Positions 31,901-43,391 of a DNA stretch of 64,000 bases are shown here, one piece after another. This DNA comes from Plicaturopsis crispa FD-325 SS-3 (taxonomy: Eukaryota; Basidiomycota; Agaricomycetes; Amylocorticiales; Amylocorticiaceae). A program made the translations under genes and the position numbers. How positions within the stretch are numbered: the first letter of the stretch is position 1; each line of letters begins with the position of its first letter. The stretch covers positions 880,682 through 944,681 of the forward strand of contig KN832564.1 of assembly GCA_000827205.1 (NCBI GenBank). The letters are read 5' to 3'. The notes under the pieces are model-generated. The model was not told the origin of the DNA and made no database searches. It worked only from the letters and a program-made list of their open reading frames with translations.

Positions 31901-33007
31901 CAGCCGTGGCAACCACTTTTATGTTCGGGTATGCCGAGGGATCGTGGGGAGCTGTAGTTTACCAAAATTAATGAACCGAAAGTCATAAATTCCATTAAGG
32001 AACTCGCCCATCATAGAGGGTGTAGCAATCACAAGGTCCACTCTTCTTAGGAGATCGCGCCATTCCACGGCCGTTTTTCCACGAATGCACAGCGTACATC
32101 CATTGCACAAAGAGCCAAGGATTTCCTACAGCGGAAGACGTAGTCAGCGATAGCAGCGAACGAGAAATCGAGGGAAGCATACTAACCCATGCCGCCATAT
32201 CGAAGGATATGTTCATCAGTTGTGACACCCTCATGCCAGGACACATTCCAAGGTTCCCAGGTTGTAGGCAGACAACTGCAACGTGCGACGTTAACGGCAG
32301 AACTCGATACACTGAGCGGCAGCTCACGGTTCGTAACATTTGCATGTGTAACATCCACGCCCTTAGGCTTTCCAGTGGTTCCTGCGGTGCACCATGAGCG
32401 CGAAGCAGCTTCACCTTGTGATTGCGGGGATGGAAGACTCACCAGATGTGTAGATAACATAGGCGCTGTTAGTGTTTGAAACTTCGATGGGAGCGAAAGT
32501 GCCCTGGAGCTCCGAGTCGAGGATGTCCTCGAGCGTCAATACCCGATGGTTCTGCAGCCCGTCGAGACGATAAGAGTACTTCCTCAAAGTGACAATCACA
32601 GAGCAATCTGCATCCTTGAGAATATATTCTAGTGTCGTTTGTGTGACAATGCCGCCATCAAGAGGTACGTATGCACCGCCAGCCTTGAGAATCGCCAATA
32701 TGCCTATTACCATTGGAATGGAACGTTCGACCAAGAGGCAAACACGGGATCCGGGCCCTACGCCCATTGCAAGAAGGCGCGAGGCAAGGGAGCTGCTCTG
32801 GTTATCAAGTTCGCGATAAGTTATCGTTTTACTGAGGTGCTCGACAGCGATAGCAGTCGGCCGCGCAGCCGCTTGGTACGCAAACGCGTCCTGTATACAT
32901 GGGAAGGGCACGGAGATGCGTGGTCCAAATCCGAATTTTGCAAAGCGGAGGCGATCTGTAGGCTCCAGAGAGTCGAGGCCGCGTAGCAAAGTGGGGTTGA
33001 TAGACAT
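28937..33007 (-). CDS. tmpL: TmpL-like adenylation / transmembrane / FAD-NAD(P) fusion protein
   Basis: Multidomain membrane protein with the layout known from TmpL, which affects redox balance in Alternaria and Aspergillus fumigatus. Start ATG 33005-33007 (MSINPTLLRGLDSLEP). An NRPS-type adenylation domain follows with TITYRELDNQSSSLASRL, AYVIYTS, GTTGKPKGVDVTHANV, the GSLCNGCTLCI region, INMTDKTNERYKPDPF, VKIKGFRVELDG and a C-terminal KIDKRALE. I see no carrier protein or condensation domain. A Ser/Pro linker leads to several membrane helices (LFGLVFVANVGTFIYFIVRG; VVTYWILLTLFGIAIFAHP; FWLVLVMTLSIILPWVRL). The flavoprotein part ends in KPDMVKLTYRLVREFDAEAV and VYGMMSRGIP, joined over an intron to AFGAIWDS and stop TGA 28937-28939. 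Many exons. The substrate of the adenylation domain is unknown. Confidence 0.85.
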
Positions 33008-35204
33008 GGCAGATTTGAATCGTTTTAGCGCTACCAATGCGAAGTCCCTGCGTTGGAGCCCTTATACCGGTCGGAAAAATAAATTGCAAACATACGGCCA
33101 AGCTCTTTCATGCGGTGACCCAAAATCCGCTGGCGCCTTGGTCCACGAGGACAGGAGACCAAGCACGGTGAGATAGGAAGGTTAACGTAGTAGGAGGCCG
33201 GCAGGAAGTTTATCGCATCAATGACGATAGCCCATAAGTCGAACGCGCTTGAATGCCTGAGGCTGTCGGAATGACACGTCATTCAGATATGTCCCACTTG
33301 AGTGAGCGGCATGCACGCACCTCAAAAGAAACTCGACTTCGATTGATAACTGAGCGGATTGATCCTGCGAAGCCACCGCACTGCACATGCATATCTTCCA
33401 CTGGAAATTGCTCGCAGCGGAGAAATCCTAGGGTGCGCGCTGGACGGCTACCGGTAGAGTGATGCAGGGCGACAGTCTGAAAGGAGAACTAGCAGAGAAA
33501 ATGTCGGACTTACAGGCCTTATGGTTTGCTCTCTGGGTGCCGGCAACGAGGGCCGCGCCCTTCAGATTACATGCGCCTAAGCATCCATGAGTTAAAGACG
33601 ACAAAAAAGGCAGCCGCACGCAGAATTAGAACGAATGATGTGGCATGATGTTTGAAGACCACTTCGACGTCTGAAATGCGCCATTAGCTACGGATAGCAG
33701 CGATCCTCTCACGAAAGAGGCACCGTGGCATCGACAAATGCTTACTGGGAGCAGACAGTGGAATAAGCGACGCCATGCATCCCCTCCCCGATTGAACATC
33801 CGCAGTCCGTGCAATTGTTTCTGATCTATCACTCATGTGCAGCGACACGTACACCCACTTTTGGAAGGCCAAGCGAGACTGAGCCTACAAAAACGGCTTC
33901 ATTGAGAGCTACAAGGAAGGAATCAATGCACACGACATACCGTATATTCGAAAACTCTGCCGTTCGCATTTAAGCCGTTGAGACGTCATTACATGCGCTT
34001 GGCAGACGAGTGAGGGATTTTTGGTCCTCATCGAGAACAAAGTTGATGCCGCGGTGTCAGAGCTCAGCGGTAAGGCTGCCGCAAAACCAGGGTGGACATG
34101 GCTAGACGGACGTGGAGGGGAAGTGGTATGGCCATCATGGGGCATCTTTCATCGAGGGGGGAGCAACAGGATCGCACGATACTTACTATAGCCTGGCAGA
34201 TTTAACATTATAGACGGTAACCTCGCGTTAACTTCGGATTCATGTGTGCCCGATAGTGCAGCTTTCGGCAGAACCACGACGTTTGATTCAGGGAAGTACA
34301 CTGTGCTAGTGGCAGCTGCAGTATCACGCTCTCTAGCCTATATTGCACCTTTACTACGCCGCTCGTGAGCACTTGCATAGAGCACAACGGTTCAATGGAC
34401 TCGCCTTTTCCTCGGATGTCTACGTATACCAGGCTGCAGCTATTAGTATCAGTACTCGTCGCTCGTCCTGGCACCTCCTGCTGTGATGTGACGGCGAGTC
34501 TAAAAGCAGTCCTTAGGCTATGCATAGGCCGCTTCAAGTTTCCTGAAATCAGACCAAGTTCAAGTTGATGTCGTTCCACAGGTCCAGTTCAAGTTGCCAG
34601 ACTAGAATAATGCACGTCGGGCATATATGTCGGTTTGGATAGTCATAGCCAAAGCTTGGGAGTCGTAGAGACGATATCGATGATGGGAGATTCGGAACGA
34701 CGAGGAGCAAGCGCTGAGCAAGCCTGAGATACCCTTCGGATAACCTCCAGGAGCTTTAATTGTAGAGTGAACTTCTTGCTCTCAACCTATTGTCGACTTG
34801 TCATCCAGATACAATCCTTCACCGCTTCCAGCAGAGTCCATTTCAAGGTCCATCGGCGGTACATGTACAGTCGTGTACAGCTCATACGGGTGTATTATCA
34901 TAAACTGATCTCAGCTGGTTCATGTAGTGCGCGTCCTCCTGAATACGTCCGCACAGGTACCGCTCATCCTCCTCCTTTCAAAGGCGGCAGGGTCATGACC
35001 GGGCTGAGAGTTGAACTTCAAGGCTCGATAGTTGGGTGACCGTATCTCATACGCGCATAGGAAGCAGTGCGGTACGGCTATCATGATACACTTGAGAGCC
35101 TGATTTACTGAGGTTTTAGAAAAAGGCATTGAGCAAAGGCGTGTGGCCGTTCTGCGGTGCTCCCGGCACTCTCCCCGACGGTGGTACAGTTGCATCTGGT
35201 ACCG
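33008..35204. other. Long intergenic stretch, nothing recognised
   Basis: About 2.2 kb with only short unrelated frames. The longest (34208-34579, minus) has no family resemblance. The left edge should hold the TmpL-like promoter. A 19-bp sequence with a short inverted repeat at 33702-33720 also occurs in the FOL3 coding region (13034-13052). Confidence 0.4.
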
Positions 35205-36032
35205 ATGGCCTATGCCGACGTCCCTCCAGAAATCGTGCATCATGTCTTTAGCCTTGGCGCGACCAACGACCGGTCATTCTGCCTTACGCTCACCCTTGTA
35301 TCATCCTGGGCCCGCCGCATCGCCCTTCGCCATCTTTTGGAGACAGTTATTATCACAAATCATGCCCAGAACGCCGCGTTCTGCGCATTTCTCGCCAGTC
35401 CACTACAAGACGCTCCTGGCCTGCTAGTGCGCAATCTCTACTCCTTGGCTGTCTCGGATCGAATACTCTCGATCCTCGCAGCATGCCCCAACATTCGGCG
35501 CCTTGCGCTCTCATACTCGCATTTCCAATGGCTGACCCGCTGCGACTCAGATGCCGCAGCATCCTTGTTCCTACGGACGCAGCCTCCCGTCGGCCAGCTG
35601 CCCTTCGAACTCAGGCTCTTGACCTCCCCAACGATGTGGTCGATGACCCGTGGCTCTCCGTTGCCCAGGATCACCCACCTGCGCATCCCAGAATTTACCC
35701 TCGCCTACACCGTAGGAGGGTTTTTCACTACCTACTTCCCGAACCTTACCCACCTAGCCGTGCCCTTCGGCTGCCTTCCCCTGGAGGACTACACTCGCCT
35801 GCTACTAGATCTTTCGCGCCTCCGTGTTATAATCCTTATCATATGGACAAACCGCACCACTGACGACCAAAGAAAGCTGGCGTATCGTTGGTGTGCTGAT
35901 CTACGGCACACGGACACGCGCGTGATGCTGGTCGACGACACGTATGCATATCCGCCCGAGTTTGGTGGGTGGGTGGTATGGGAGGAAGATGGACGAGCGG
36001 ATATGAGTATCTGGGACAGGGCCTCTGCATAG
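35205..36032 (+). CDS. F-box-like protein of a basidiomycete family
   Basis: Intronless, 275 residues from ATG 35205-35207 (MAYADVPPEIVHHVFSLG). The first 45 residues have the F-box-like order LPxEIVxxVF...TLTLVSSWARRIA, after which leucine-rich, irregular repeats follow (LAACPNIRRLALSYSHFQWL; YFPNLTHLAVPFGCLPL; LLLDLSRLRVIILIIW). Such proteins are very numerous in mushroom genomes and, where tested, recruit substrates to SCF ubiquitin ligases; that role is inferred here. The motif is degenerate, so the protein might not bind Skp1. The C-terminus is acidic and Trp-rich (GGWVVWEEDG). Confidence 0.72.
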   Translation: MAYADVPPEIVHHVFSLGATNDRSFCLTLTLVSSWARRIALRHLLETVIITNHAQNAAFCAFLASPLQDAPGLLVRNLYSLAVSDRILSILAACPNIRRLALSYSHFQWLTRCDSDAAASLFLRTQPPVGQLPFELRLLTSPTMWSMTRGSPLPRITHLRIPEFTLAYTVGGFFTTYFPNLTHLAVPFGCLPLEDYTRLLLDLSRLRVIILIIWTNRTTDDQRKLAYRWCADLRHTDTRVMLVDDTYAYPPEFGGWVVWEEDGRADMSIWDRASA

Positions 36033-36698
36033 GAAAAGCAGAGCCCAGGCCGCGATGACAAAAATTGCTCATAAGCAGCACAATATACCCTGCATTCCTG
36101 CCGAGCATGCATACCCAAGTTCTCCAGCACCGCACATCGAATACCCCGGTCTCGTGGTGGTGTCCGCGTGCATGCCACATCTACAAGGCCTCCACACTGT
36201 CGGACATGATTAACACCACTGTGACACTCTATACCCAAATTGTAACCCTCGGGTGCCACTTCCCCCTCTCTCGTTCACTTTTAGGCATGGCTGTTCAACT
36301 TCTTGCACCTACTTTGTACCGGCCTGGTCTTTCGTCTCCGCTAGGCGCCATCTATCGCAAAGTCACCACACATGCAGGCCTGACTTGAGACTCATTACGA
36401 CTGCGCGTAGCAATATCAATGTGATGAAGCATCGGTGTGTTCGAGATTCTCGCTCAGATCAACGCAATGAGGCCGCCCGCTCGAGCGTTGTACATGTGCA
36501 CATATATATGTCTTACGATGGACTTGAGGGTAGCTACTGCCCACGCTTGACCCAATACTAGCAGCTCTCATGAGTTGGCTTGCGCGTGCCAGTGTCGAAA
36601 TCCATGGTAGTAGCATTAGTTGGAGTTGGAAGTATATGATGAACATTGAGACGGATGGCGTAGACCCAGATCTAACCAGGTGAGATGGCGCTTTTAAG
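36033..36698. other. Intergenic, nothing recognised
   Basis: A 666-bp tail-to-tail gap between the F-box-like gene and RAD50. Open frames seen here read antisense to, or out of frame with, the RAD50 3' exons. Confidence 0.4.
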
Positions 36699-39600
36699 CT
36701 ACCGGAACCGTTGGCGTTCGATGACCGATTTTTGCCGCGAGTCTCTGGAAACACGCCTGTCGTTGCGAATCCGAACATGTGAGATACGCGTGGACGACGC
36801 GACCAGGAAATTATAGGAACGCACCAGTAATATTCCATAACATCGCTTTGCCCCAGCTTCCGGAGGAAGTTCTCGTCGTGCGTGATAATTATTAGCTGGA
36901 AATTGGAGTGGTTTTTGCGCTCGTTTATGATACTGAAAATGCACATGGTCACGAAGGGTAGGCGGACGAGAATATCGACACTCACTCCACAAGACTAGCT
37001 GCAAGCGCATCGATATTCTCAGTATCCAGCGCATTTGTAGGTTCGTCCAACGCTAGAATACCGCAGTTCTGTCCGAACGAGTCGGACAGTGCTAGGCGGA
37101 TGATGATCGAAGCCAACATCTTTTGCCCTGCTGAGCAACGCCCGCGCATATCCATTTCAACTTGGTCTTTCGTCATAACGACCTGAGAATGTCATTAGTT
37201 GACCATGGTCTGGGGGAGGAGAGAGGCTATGTACCCGATAATTATACGATCGCTTCGAGGCGCCGCCCTCGACATCGGAGCGCACTTTGATTCCGTCGAT
37301 ATCTGGGTGCCATGTTAACTAATATCACGGTGTGGTGAGGGCATGCACACCTGTTCCTTGATACGTTTTATTCCATAGATGCTTCATGGTGTCGTTGACC
37401 TCTTCCATCTTCAGCGAATGGTACTTCATGATAGCACTATCGCGAGCGTAAGATGAAGAACATCCCGATTCAAGGAAAACACATACTTATCAAGAGCTTT
37501 TCCGTATTTTTCCAGGTCACTGTTCGCCATTTCTGATATCTGGAGAATGGGAACCTTGATTAGCTCAAGTGTTTACCAACCAGACGATTACCTACCTTGA
37601 CTTTAAGAAGTTGATCCGTATATCTCTTGTTAATATTCTTGAACTCTTTGAGATCCTCTTCCCAAGTTGCCAGCTGTGCCTTCGACGAAGTAAGCACACC
37701 GCCTATGTGCGCGTACTACAAATAAAAACAGTAAGTATAAGACAAATGTTTTCCGTGCGGAGGTACTGACTTGGCTTTGCATATCGGTCTCCTTCGCTTT
37801 CTCGATGTGATACTTGTCCTCGAAATTTCTTCGCGATTTGGCAGCCTCATCCATATCGTAAGAGTTGATCTCTTCCTCCGTTGCCTTGATATCGCGACCA
37901 AGTTTTCGGATACGAATATTCTCGCGCAGGTTCGCCTGTGACGCACCCGCCTCGTTGATCTCCTTTTCTATCTTGGCGATCACGTTGCGGGTATTCTCGA
38001 TAGTTATCTGGAGCTCGCGGATGCGTTCCTGATGTTCGTCAATCTGCTCCGCACATTCCTTCAGCTTTCGTGCGCGCTTTTCGCGGACATATCTGATAAA
38101 GGATTGTTAAGCGAGTGTTCTAAAGGATAGGGAAATGAAGCATTCGCACCGTTCTACGGCCTTGTTAGTCCCGTCTAGTTTGTCAACGCTTCTGTTCAGC
38201 TCTTGCGACGAATCCTGAGCTTCAGCAATTCTTGCGTTGAGTTCCCTCTGGACATCCTGATATTCGCGATCCAGTCGCTCGATGGGGGCTTGCGCGTCCG
38301 AGATCTTGATGTCAATATCCTAGCAGGGGGTTAAAATATCTCATTGGCGCGCAGAGAGACCGAAACTTTACCTTGAGCCGGTCGGTGAAAGTGACAATCT
38401 CCCCTTTCATCGTTTCAATGCGTTCCTCCAACGCGGTTTTGTCACGCAAACGATTATTTAGGTTGTTCTCTTGTATCTGTAGGCTGTAGAGATCGTTTTC
38501 GAGCGTTCTAGTCAAGTTGATAAGCCGCTCCTTATCGGCAGACAAGGACTGCTTCTCTCGCTCGTTGGTGCGTCTGGTATGGAGGGTTAGTTCATTGTGG
38601 AGTCAGGCCTGCAACGTGACAGAGACGTACATTTCCAACGACAGCGCGTCTAGTTCTGCTTGGACGTCGTCCGCGGTCTTAGTCGTACCTGTAGCGGAAA
38701 GCTCCTCCTCGAGGTGCGTTATCTCTACACGAAGACGCGCAACATCTTTCTGCGTCCTTGAAACATGGTTCGCGTGCTGCCGCATAGCAGCGATATCTTT
38801 TGCCTCCTTTCTTGCTTCTTTCACCTTCTCTGACGCCTGGCATTCGTAATATAAGTGACCGTACAGGAATACCCACACACAAAACGACTCACAGCTTCAG
38901 CCTTGTCACTAAGAGCGGGAAGTAGCGCGGCCTGCTCCTTGATCTGCTTTTCCAAGGCCGGAATTTCTGTGTCCTTCAAGCGATTTATAGAAGCCTGGTG
39001 GGGCACAAGGGTCTGTAGCCTGTCGAGCTCCTCTTGCCATTCCTTCTCTTCGTCCCTGCATGTCTTAGCGGCCTCCGGGGACGTCTTTTTCATTTGGTCT
39101 TTGAGCTGTAACAGTAGATTGAGAGGCGCCGTACGGTCAGAATCAACGGAAGGTACATACGTAGCTCTCGAAAACCGCCATCTCATTGTCGTCCAAATGC
39201 CGGTTGCAAGCGGTGCAGATCTTCTTAGCCTTACCCAGGCGAAGCAATCGCTCGTAAACCAGGCTTCCGCCAGTCAGCGCTCCGCCCTGCCTATAATATT
39301 CAAAGTCAGCAATTGCCAGGACGCAATGACATTTCAAGATACAGACTCTTTCCGGACGTTTACCTCGTCTATGGCTTCCTTCAGAGCTTCATCCAAGGAT
39401 CGGCTATCGTCGCCGAGGCCTCTCTTGAGGGTCTTCTCAATTGCTACGCGGTTTAGACAACTGAGGGAGACGACGGAATCGGATCATCCATACCTTTAAG
39501 CTCGTCGCGTCGCGTCCGCACTTGGGCCTGGAGGCTCGTCATGACAGCCTCAGCCTCCTGGTAACTCTTGTTCGCGGACGTCGACTGACTCTCTAGATCG

Positions 39601-41823
39601 AGAATTTCGCGGTCCTTCTCACTATGTGGACCGATTCGCCGTTAGCTCCCTCTCAGCAATATGACACCCACAACGCACCTCGACACTCGCTCCAGATCAC
39701 GCTCCATGGTGTCCGCCCGAGCATCAGCCCCGACAAGCTTGCGGAATTTCACGTTGTTTGTCTCAAGCCTTTCGGGCCCAATTTCAGTCAATACTGGCTG
39801 CAGCGGAGAACAAGACACTACTGACACGTTCGCGACATCGGTCTCTTTGCTCTTTACCTCCGAGCGCTTGATATCTAGTTTAGCGCGCGCATCCGCTTGA
39901 AGGCTCAGTGTCCGCAATTCCCCATTCATCTGGTCGCGACGGTCCTCGAGGCTTCGCGCCTTTGACGTCTTCTCCGCGAGTCGACGCTCAAAATCGCCCG
40001 CCTTGACATCTGCACGGAGCTTCTCGATGCGCGAACGCTTCTCGTCCATGTCAGCCTTCACCGTACGCAGTTCGCTAGGGACATCCTGCGTGGCATCGAG
40101 TTCAGCTTCGGCGCTCGCGATCGAAGATTGCCGCTCGGTCTAGAGGCGGTCATACATTAGCTGTCATTTATGAGCATGGTAACAAGTTAATGACCCACAA
40201 TTTGATCCCGCGTGCTTGTTTTCTTCGCTTTGTAACTCTCTAGCTCCTTGTGCAACTCCCGAGATTTGTGATTATACTCGTCGCTCTTTGTGCGACTCTC
40301 ACGCTAGGAGCACGCAGTCAATACCACCACTGATAATAGAAAGTGGGATGTCACTGACCTGAACTTTCTCGTACTCCTGGATCTGCTTCGCCTGTAGTGC
40401 CCCGAGTTTACCTATGAACTCGACCACCTTGTCCCGCTCCAGTGGGGAATGGTCATACCCCATGATACCGTGCTTGTTACTGATCACGCGAATGAGGTCC
40501 TCCCGTTCGGAGATGCGTCGTTCTTGAGCCTAAACACAGTTTGTCAACAATCACGCGTACGACCGCCGTTGCGAGGGAAGTGAACCTTGGCCTCAGCAGC
40601 AAGCTCTCCCTGTTCGTTGACAAGCTCGACGTGCGCTTTACGCGCAGCTGTAAGTTCGTCTTCAAGGTCCTGCCACGTACTCTCCTCCTTCCCCTTCTTC
40701 TGTTTTTGCAGCCTGACATGCTCGTCAAAATTCCTCAGCCGTTCTTGCAGTTCTGCGTCTGTGCCTGCGTACATCTGTCAACTATCAGTTCCCTTAACCA
40801 TAGCGAAGATGACACACCCTCTACTTCCTGGACGTTGACTTTCGCGTCATCCAGCTCTGACTGAAAACGGGCTTGTTTCTCCTGAAGGGACTGCACCCGG
40901 ACATACATCTCGCGGAATTTGGTGGCAAGGTCCTGAAAGCGTTGATTGCTCACGACGAGCGCCTCGTATGTTTTCTTCGCTTCCTCATGTTCAATTTCCT
41001 TGGCAGCGATGTCCGAATTTATGTCAGCTATGCGGCCCTTGAGCTTGTCCGCGTGCGCCTTTTCACGGGCCAGCGACTCCAGACGTTCTTTCTCCGCCTT
41101 GAGTTCAGCGACGCGATCTTTCCGCAGCGCCTTGATGTTATCCAATGCCTTGGTGTACCTTAGGAGGTCATGTAAGAAAGGAAACGCGTACAAGTTGCAC
41201 AGCACGATACCTTGTGGCCTCGAAGATATCGTCGAATTTCTTTTTGAGAGCGGCAGGCTCAGCGAGAGGCCAGTAGGACTCCTCTTGGTGACAAAAGATA
41301 ACATTCTCGAGGACGGACTTGGACACGCCCAGTAAATGTGGTATTTCCAGGTCCATCTCCGCGCATTTCGTCGAGATAACGGCTCTCTGACACTCCCTTA
41401 TGAATGCGGCGCAACTAACAGCAACACACTACACACCTTGCTAGTCGGGTCTGTGTTTCCGTCTGCTACAGCTAAGATGCTCTCGAGCGTCTTCATCGTC
41501 AATCCGGATGTCTTCTTGACCGTGACGGACAGATTGCGCACGGCAAGCATACGCGTCCCGTTCGCGGCATGGAACCGAAGCTTCACCTGCGCCTTGACCT
41601 CCTTCTCGTTGGCCATCTTGGGATCGTGAATGAACGCGCCGCCGCGCGTATTCGGGGGCTGGTCGCCGGTAGTGGCATACTTGAGGCATTCGATAATGGT
41701 CGTCTTTCCGCTGCCGTTGTGTCCGACGATGACAGTGACTGGCGTGAAGAACTCTATGACGGATATCTGCTTGTCGTCGAAAGAACGTATGCCACGAATG
41801 GCCAGTTTATTTAGACACGCCAT
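36699..41823 (-). CDS. RAD50: DNA repair ATPase Rad50
   Basis: SMC-like ATPase of the Mre11-Rad50-Nbs1 complex, which senses and tethers DNA double-strand breaks. Start ATG 41821-41823 ([19 protein letters not shown]). The Walker A motif is [18 protein letters not shown]-terminal lobe sequences follow ([16 protein letters not shown]), then long coiled coils over 37300-41200. The zinc hook is [15 protein letters not shown] (about 39200-39240) with the required CxxC. The C-terminal lobe has the ABC signature region [20 protein letters not shown], Walker [15 protein letters not shown], the histidine switch [11 protein letters not shown], and the family ending [18 protein letters not shown], stop TAG 36699-36701. 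About 20 exons with short introns. All ATPase and hook motifs are intact. Confidence 0.93.
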
Positions 41824-43391
41824 GTCAGGAGAAAGAAGGGAGAAATATCGTCGCGGACGAGGACGTCCGTGAGTCCGTGACGGTAATTGGACACGGTGTG
41901 TGACGGCTGTGACTCTACGCGTGCATTTTGTCACGCATGGCCTTTGGACCGTTCCCTCTGTCTCAGTGTCTGCGCCTTGGCGATGGCCATCCTGAAAACA
42001 CACAGCTAATCGTCAACGGTCGTCTCCGCCTCTGAAGATGCTGCTATCTTAACGATAAAAGCTGGCTTCGATGTCGAATCCACGGTGCTCACGGACATTT
42101 GGTATGTTTCTTCACGAATCAATCACAGAACACAAGTGCTGAGCGTTTCCAACTCAATTCAGCTGTTGTGGCCAAGCCCTGCGAACGAGTCTTGACTGGA
42201 TCTTCAGGTCCAAAAGACTTTACGCGCGGTAGAAACCGTCCGATCACCGCTCAATTGTGCGGCCGCTCGAGGAATAGGACCTGCTGAAGGCGAATATACG
42301 TCGACAAGTTGGAAGTCGCGCGCGCAATATAGCTGCGTAGCTCTACCTGTAAGACTGTACTTGATGTAGGAACAGCAGAGCTATACGAGGCATGCCCTTG
42401 CAGCTGAAAGACTCGCAGGGTTTGGGAAAACCCCGGTGATACTGTCGATGAAACCTGCTTCTTGCGTTCATGTTCTTTTCTACTCTTTCTGATATTGATT
42501 CTTGTCTGCGTGTTTGTTTTGGCCTGGAAATGTTTCGAAAGCTCAAGACTGCGCGCCTCTGCTACTATGATGCATCGCCTTATCAAGGACGACGTGCTCT
42601 GGTTTGCTTAGGTCTAGCGCCCACACTACTGAGCCCATGACTTACTTGACGGTACGGTTTCTCCTCCATTTCTCCCGAAGTCGCTGCTCATTCATGGCTG
42701 TGTACTCGCTTTGTATAGATCGCCGGTTATTGGTAGATGCTCGGACGGCCGACCTTGCCGGAGCTATTCATGAGACGAGCCTGCCTCAGCTACTCAGAGC
42801 TCTTGTGCCTCGTATGCATGCCATAGCGAGACATTGAGCAATCTAAGACGCGTCGACTAAGTTCTACCCCTCTTGGTGACGGACAACGGTCCTCCTGTAT
42901 ATGCTGCCTGTACGATATCAAGGCACTATCATGTTCAAATCTAGGTTCTTGGTATCCTGTACAAAGTTTGGAGCAAACTGATGCTCCTTCCAACAGTGTT
43001 TGAATGGCGGCGTTCAATGCCGCAGGGACGATTGTGATTAACGCCCAGCTGGTATTCCCTCTACGGCTTCCTGCCTTTCCCTCGACGCGATTATCTCTGC
43101 CTCGGCAACATGCGAAAGCCTCACTCCACGGTATGTGTTATCAGTCATCTCGTATAAATGCCATCCATTCTGCGTGTAGATCCCCCCACGGTTACCGCCT
43201 GCCTGCCTCTCCCTCCTAAAGCGCGATGGCATTCGCCGCATTGCGCATGCTATCCCCTCGACAAACATCGCCCTACGAAATCACTGAGCCTACAAAGGAA
43301 GATCTTGTTTTATAGTGAGTACCGTAAACCATCCAACACATTTTGGGAGGTTTTGATAAATGGCGATGCCAATGACCCAGCGCTGCGCCAT
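41824..43391. other. Intergenic, RAD50 and DUF6534 upstream region
   Basis: About 1.6 kb between divergent genes. Frames at 42251-42586 (minus), 42604-42837 and 43004-43219 (plus) resemble nothing known. An earlier first exon of the DUF6534 gene could hide in the right part. Confidence 0.35.

Noticed and set aside
28937-33007. A secondary-metabolite cluster around the adenylation-domain gene
   Set aside because: Neighbours are a DUF4267 protein and an F-box-like gene. There are no tailoring enzymes, transporter or regulator nearby, and the domain layout is that of TmpL rather than a peptide synthetase.
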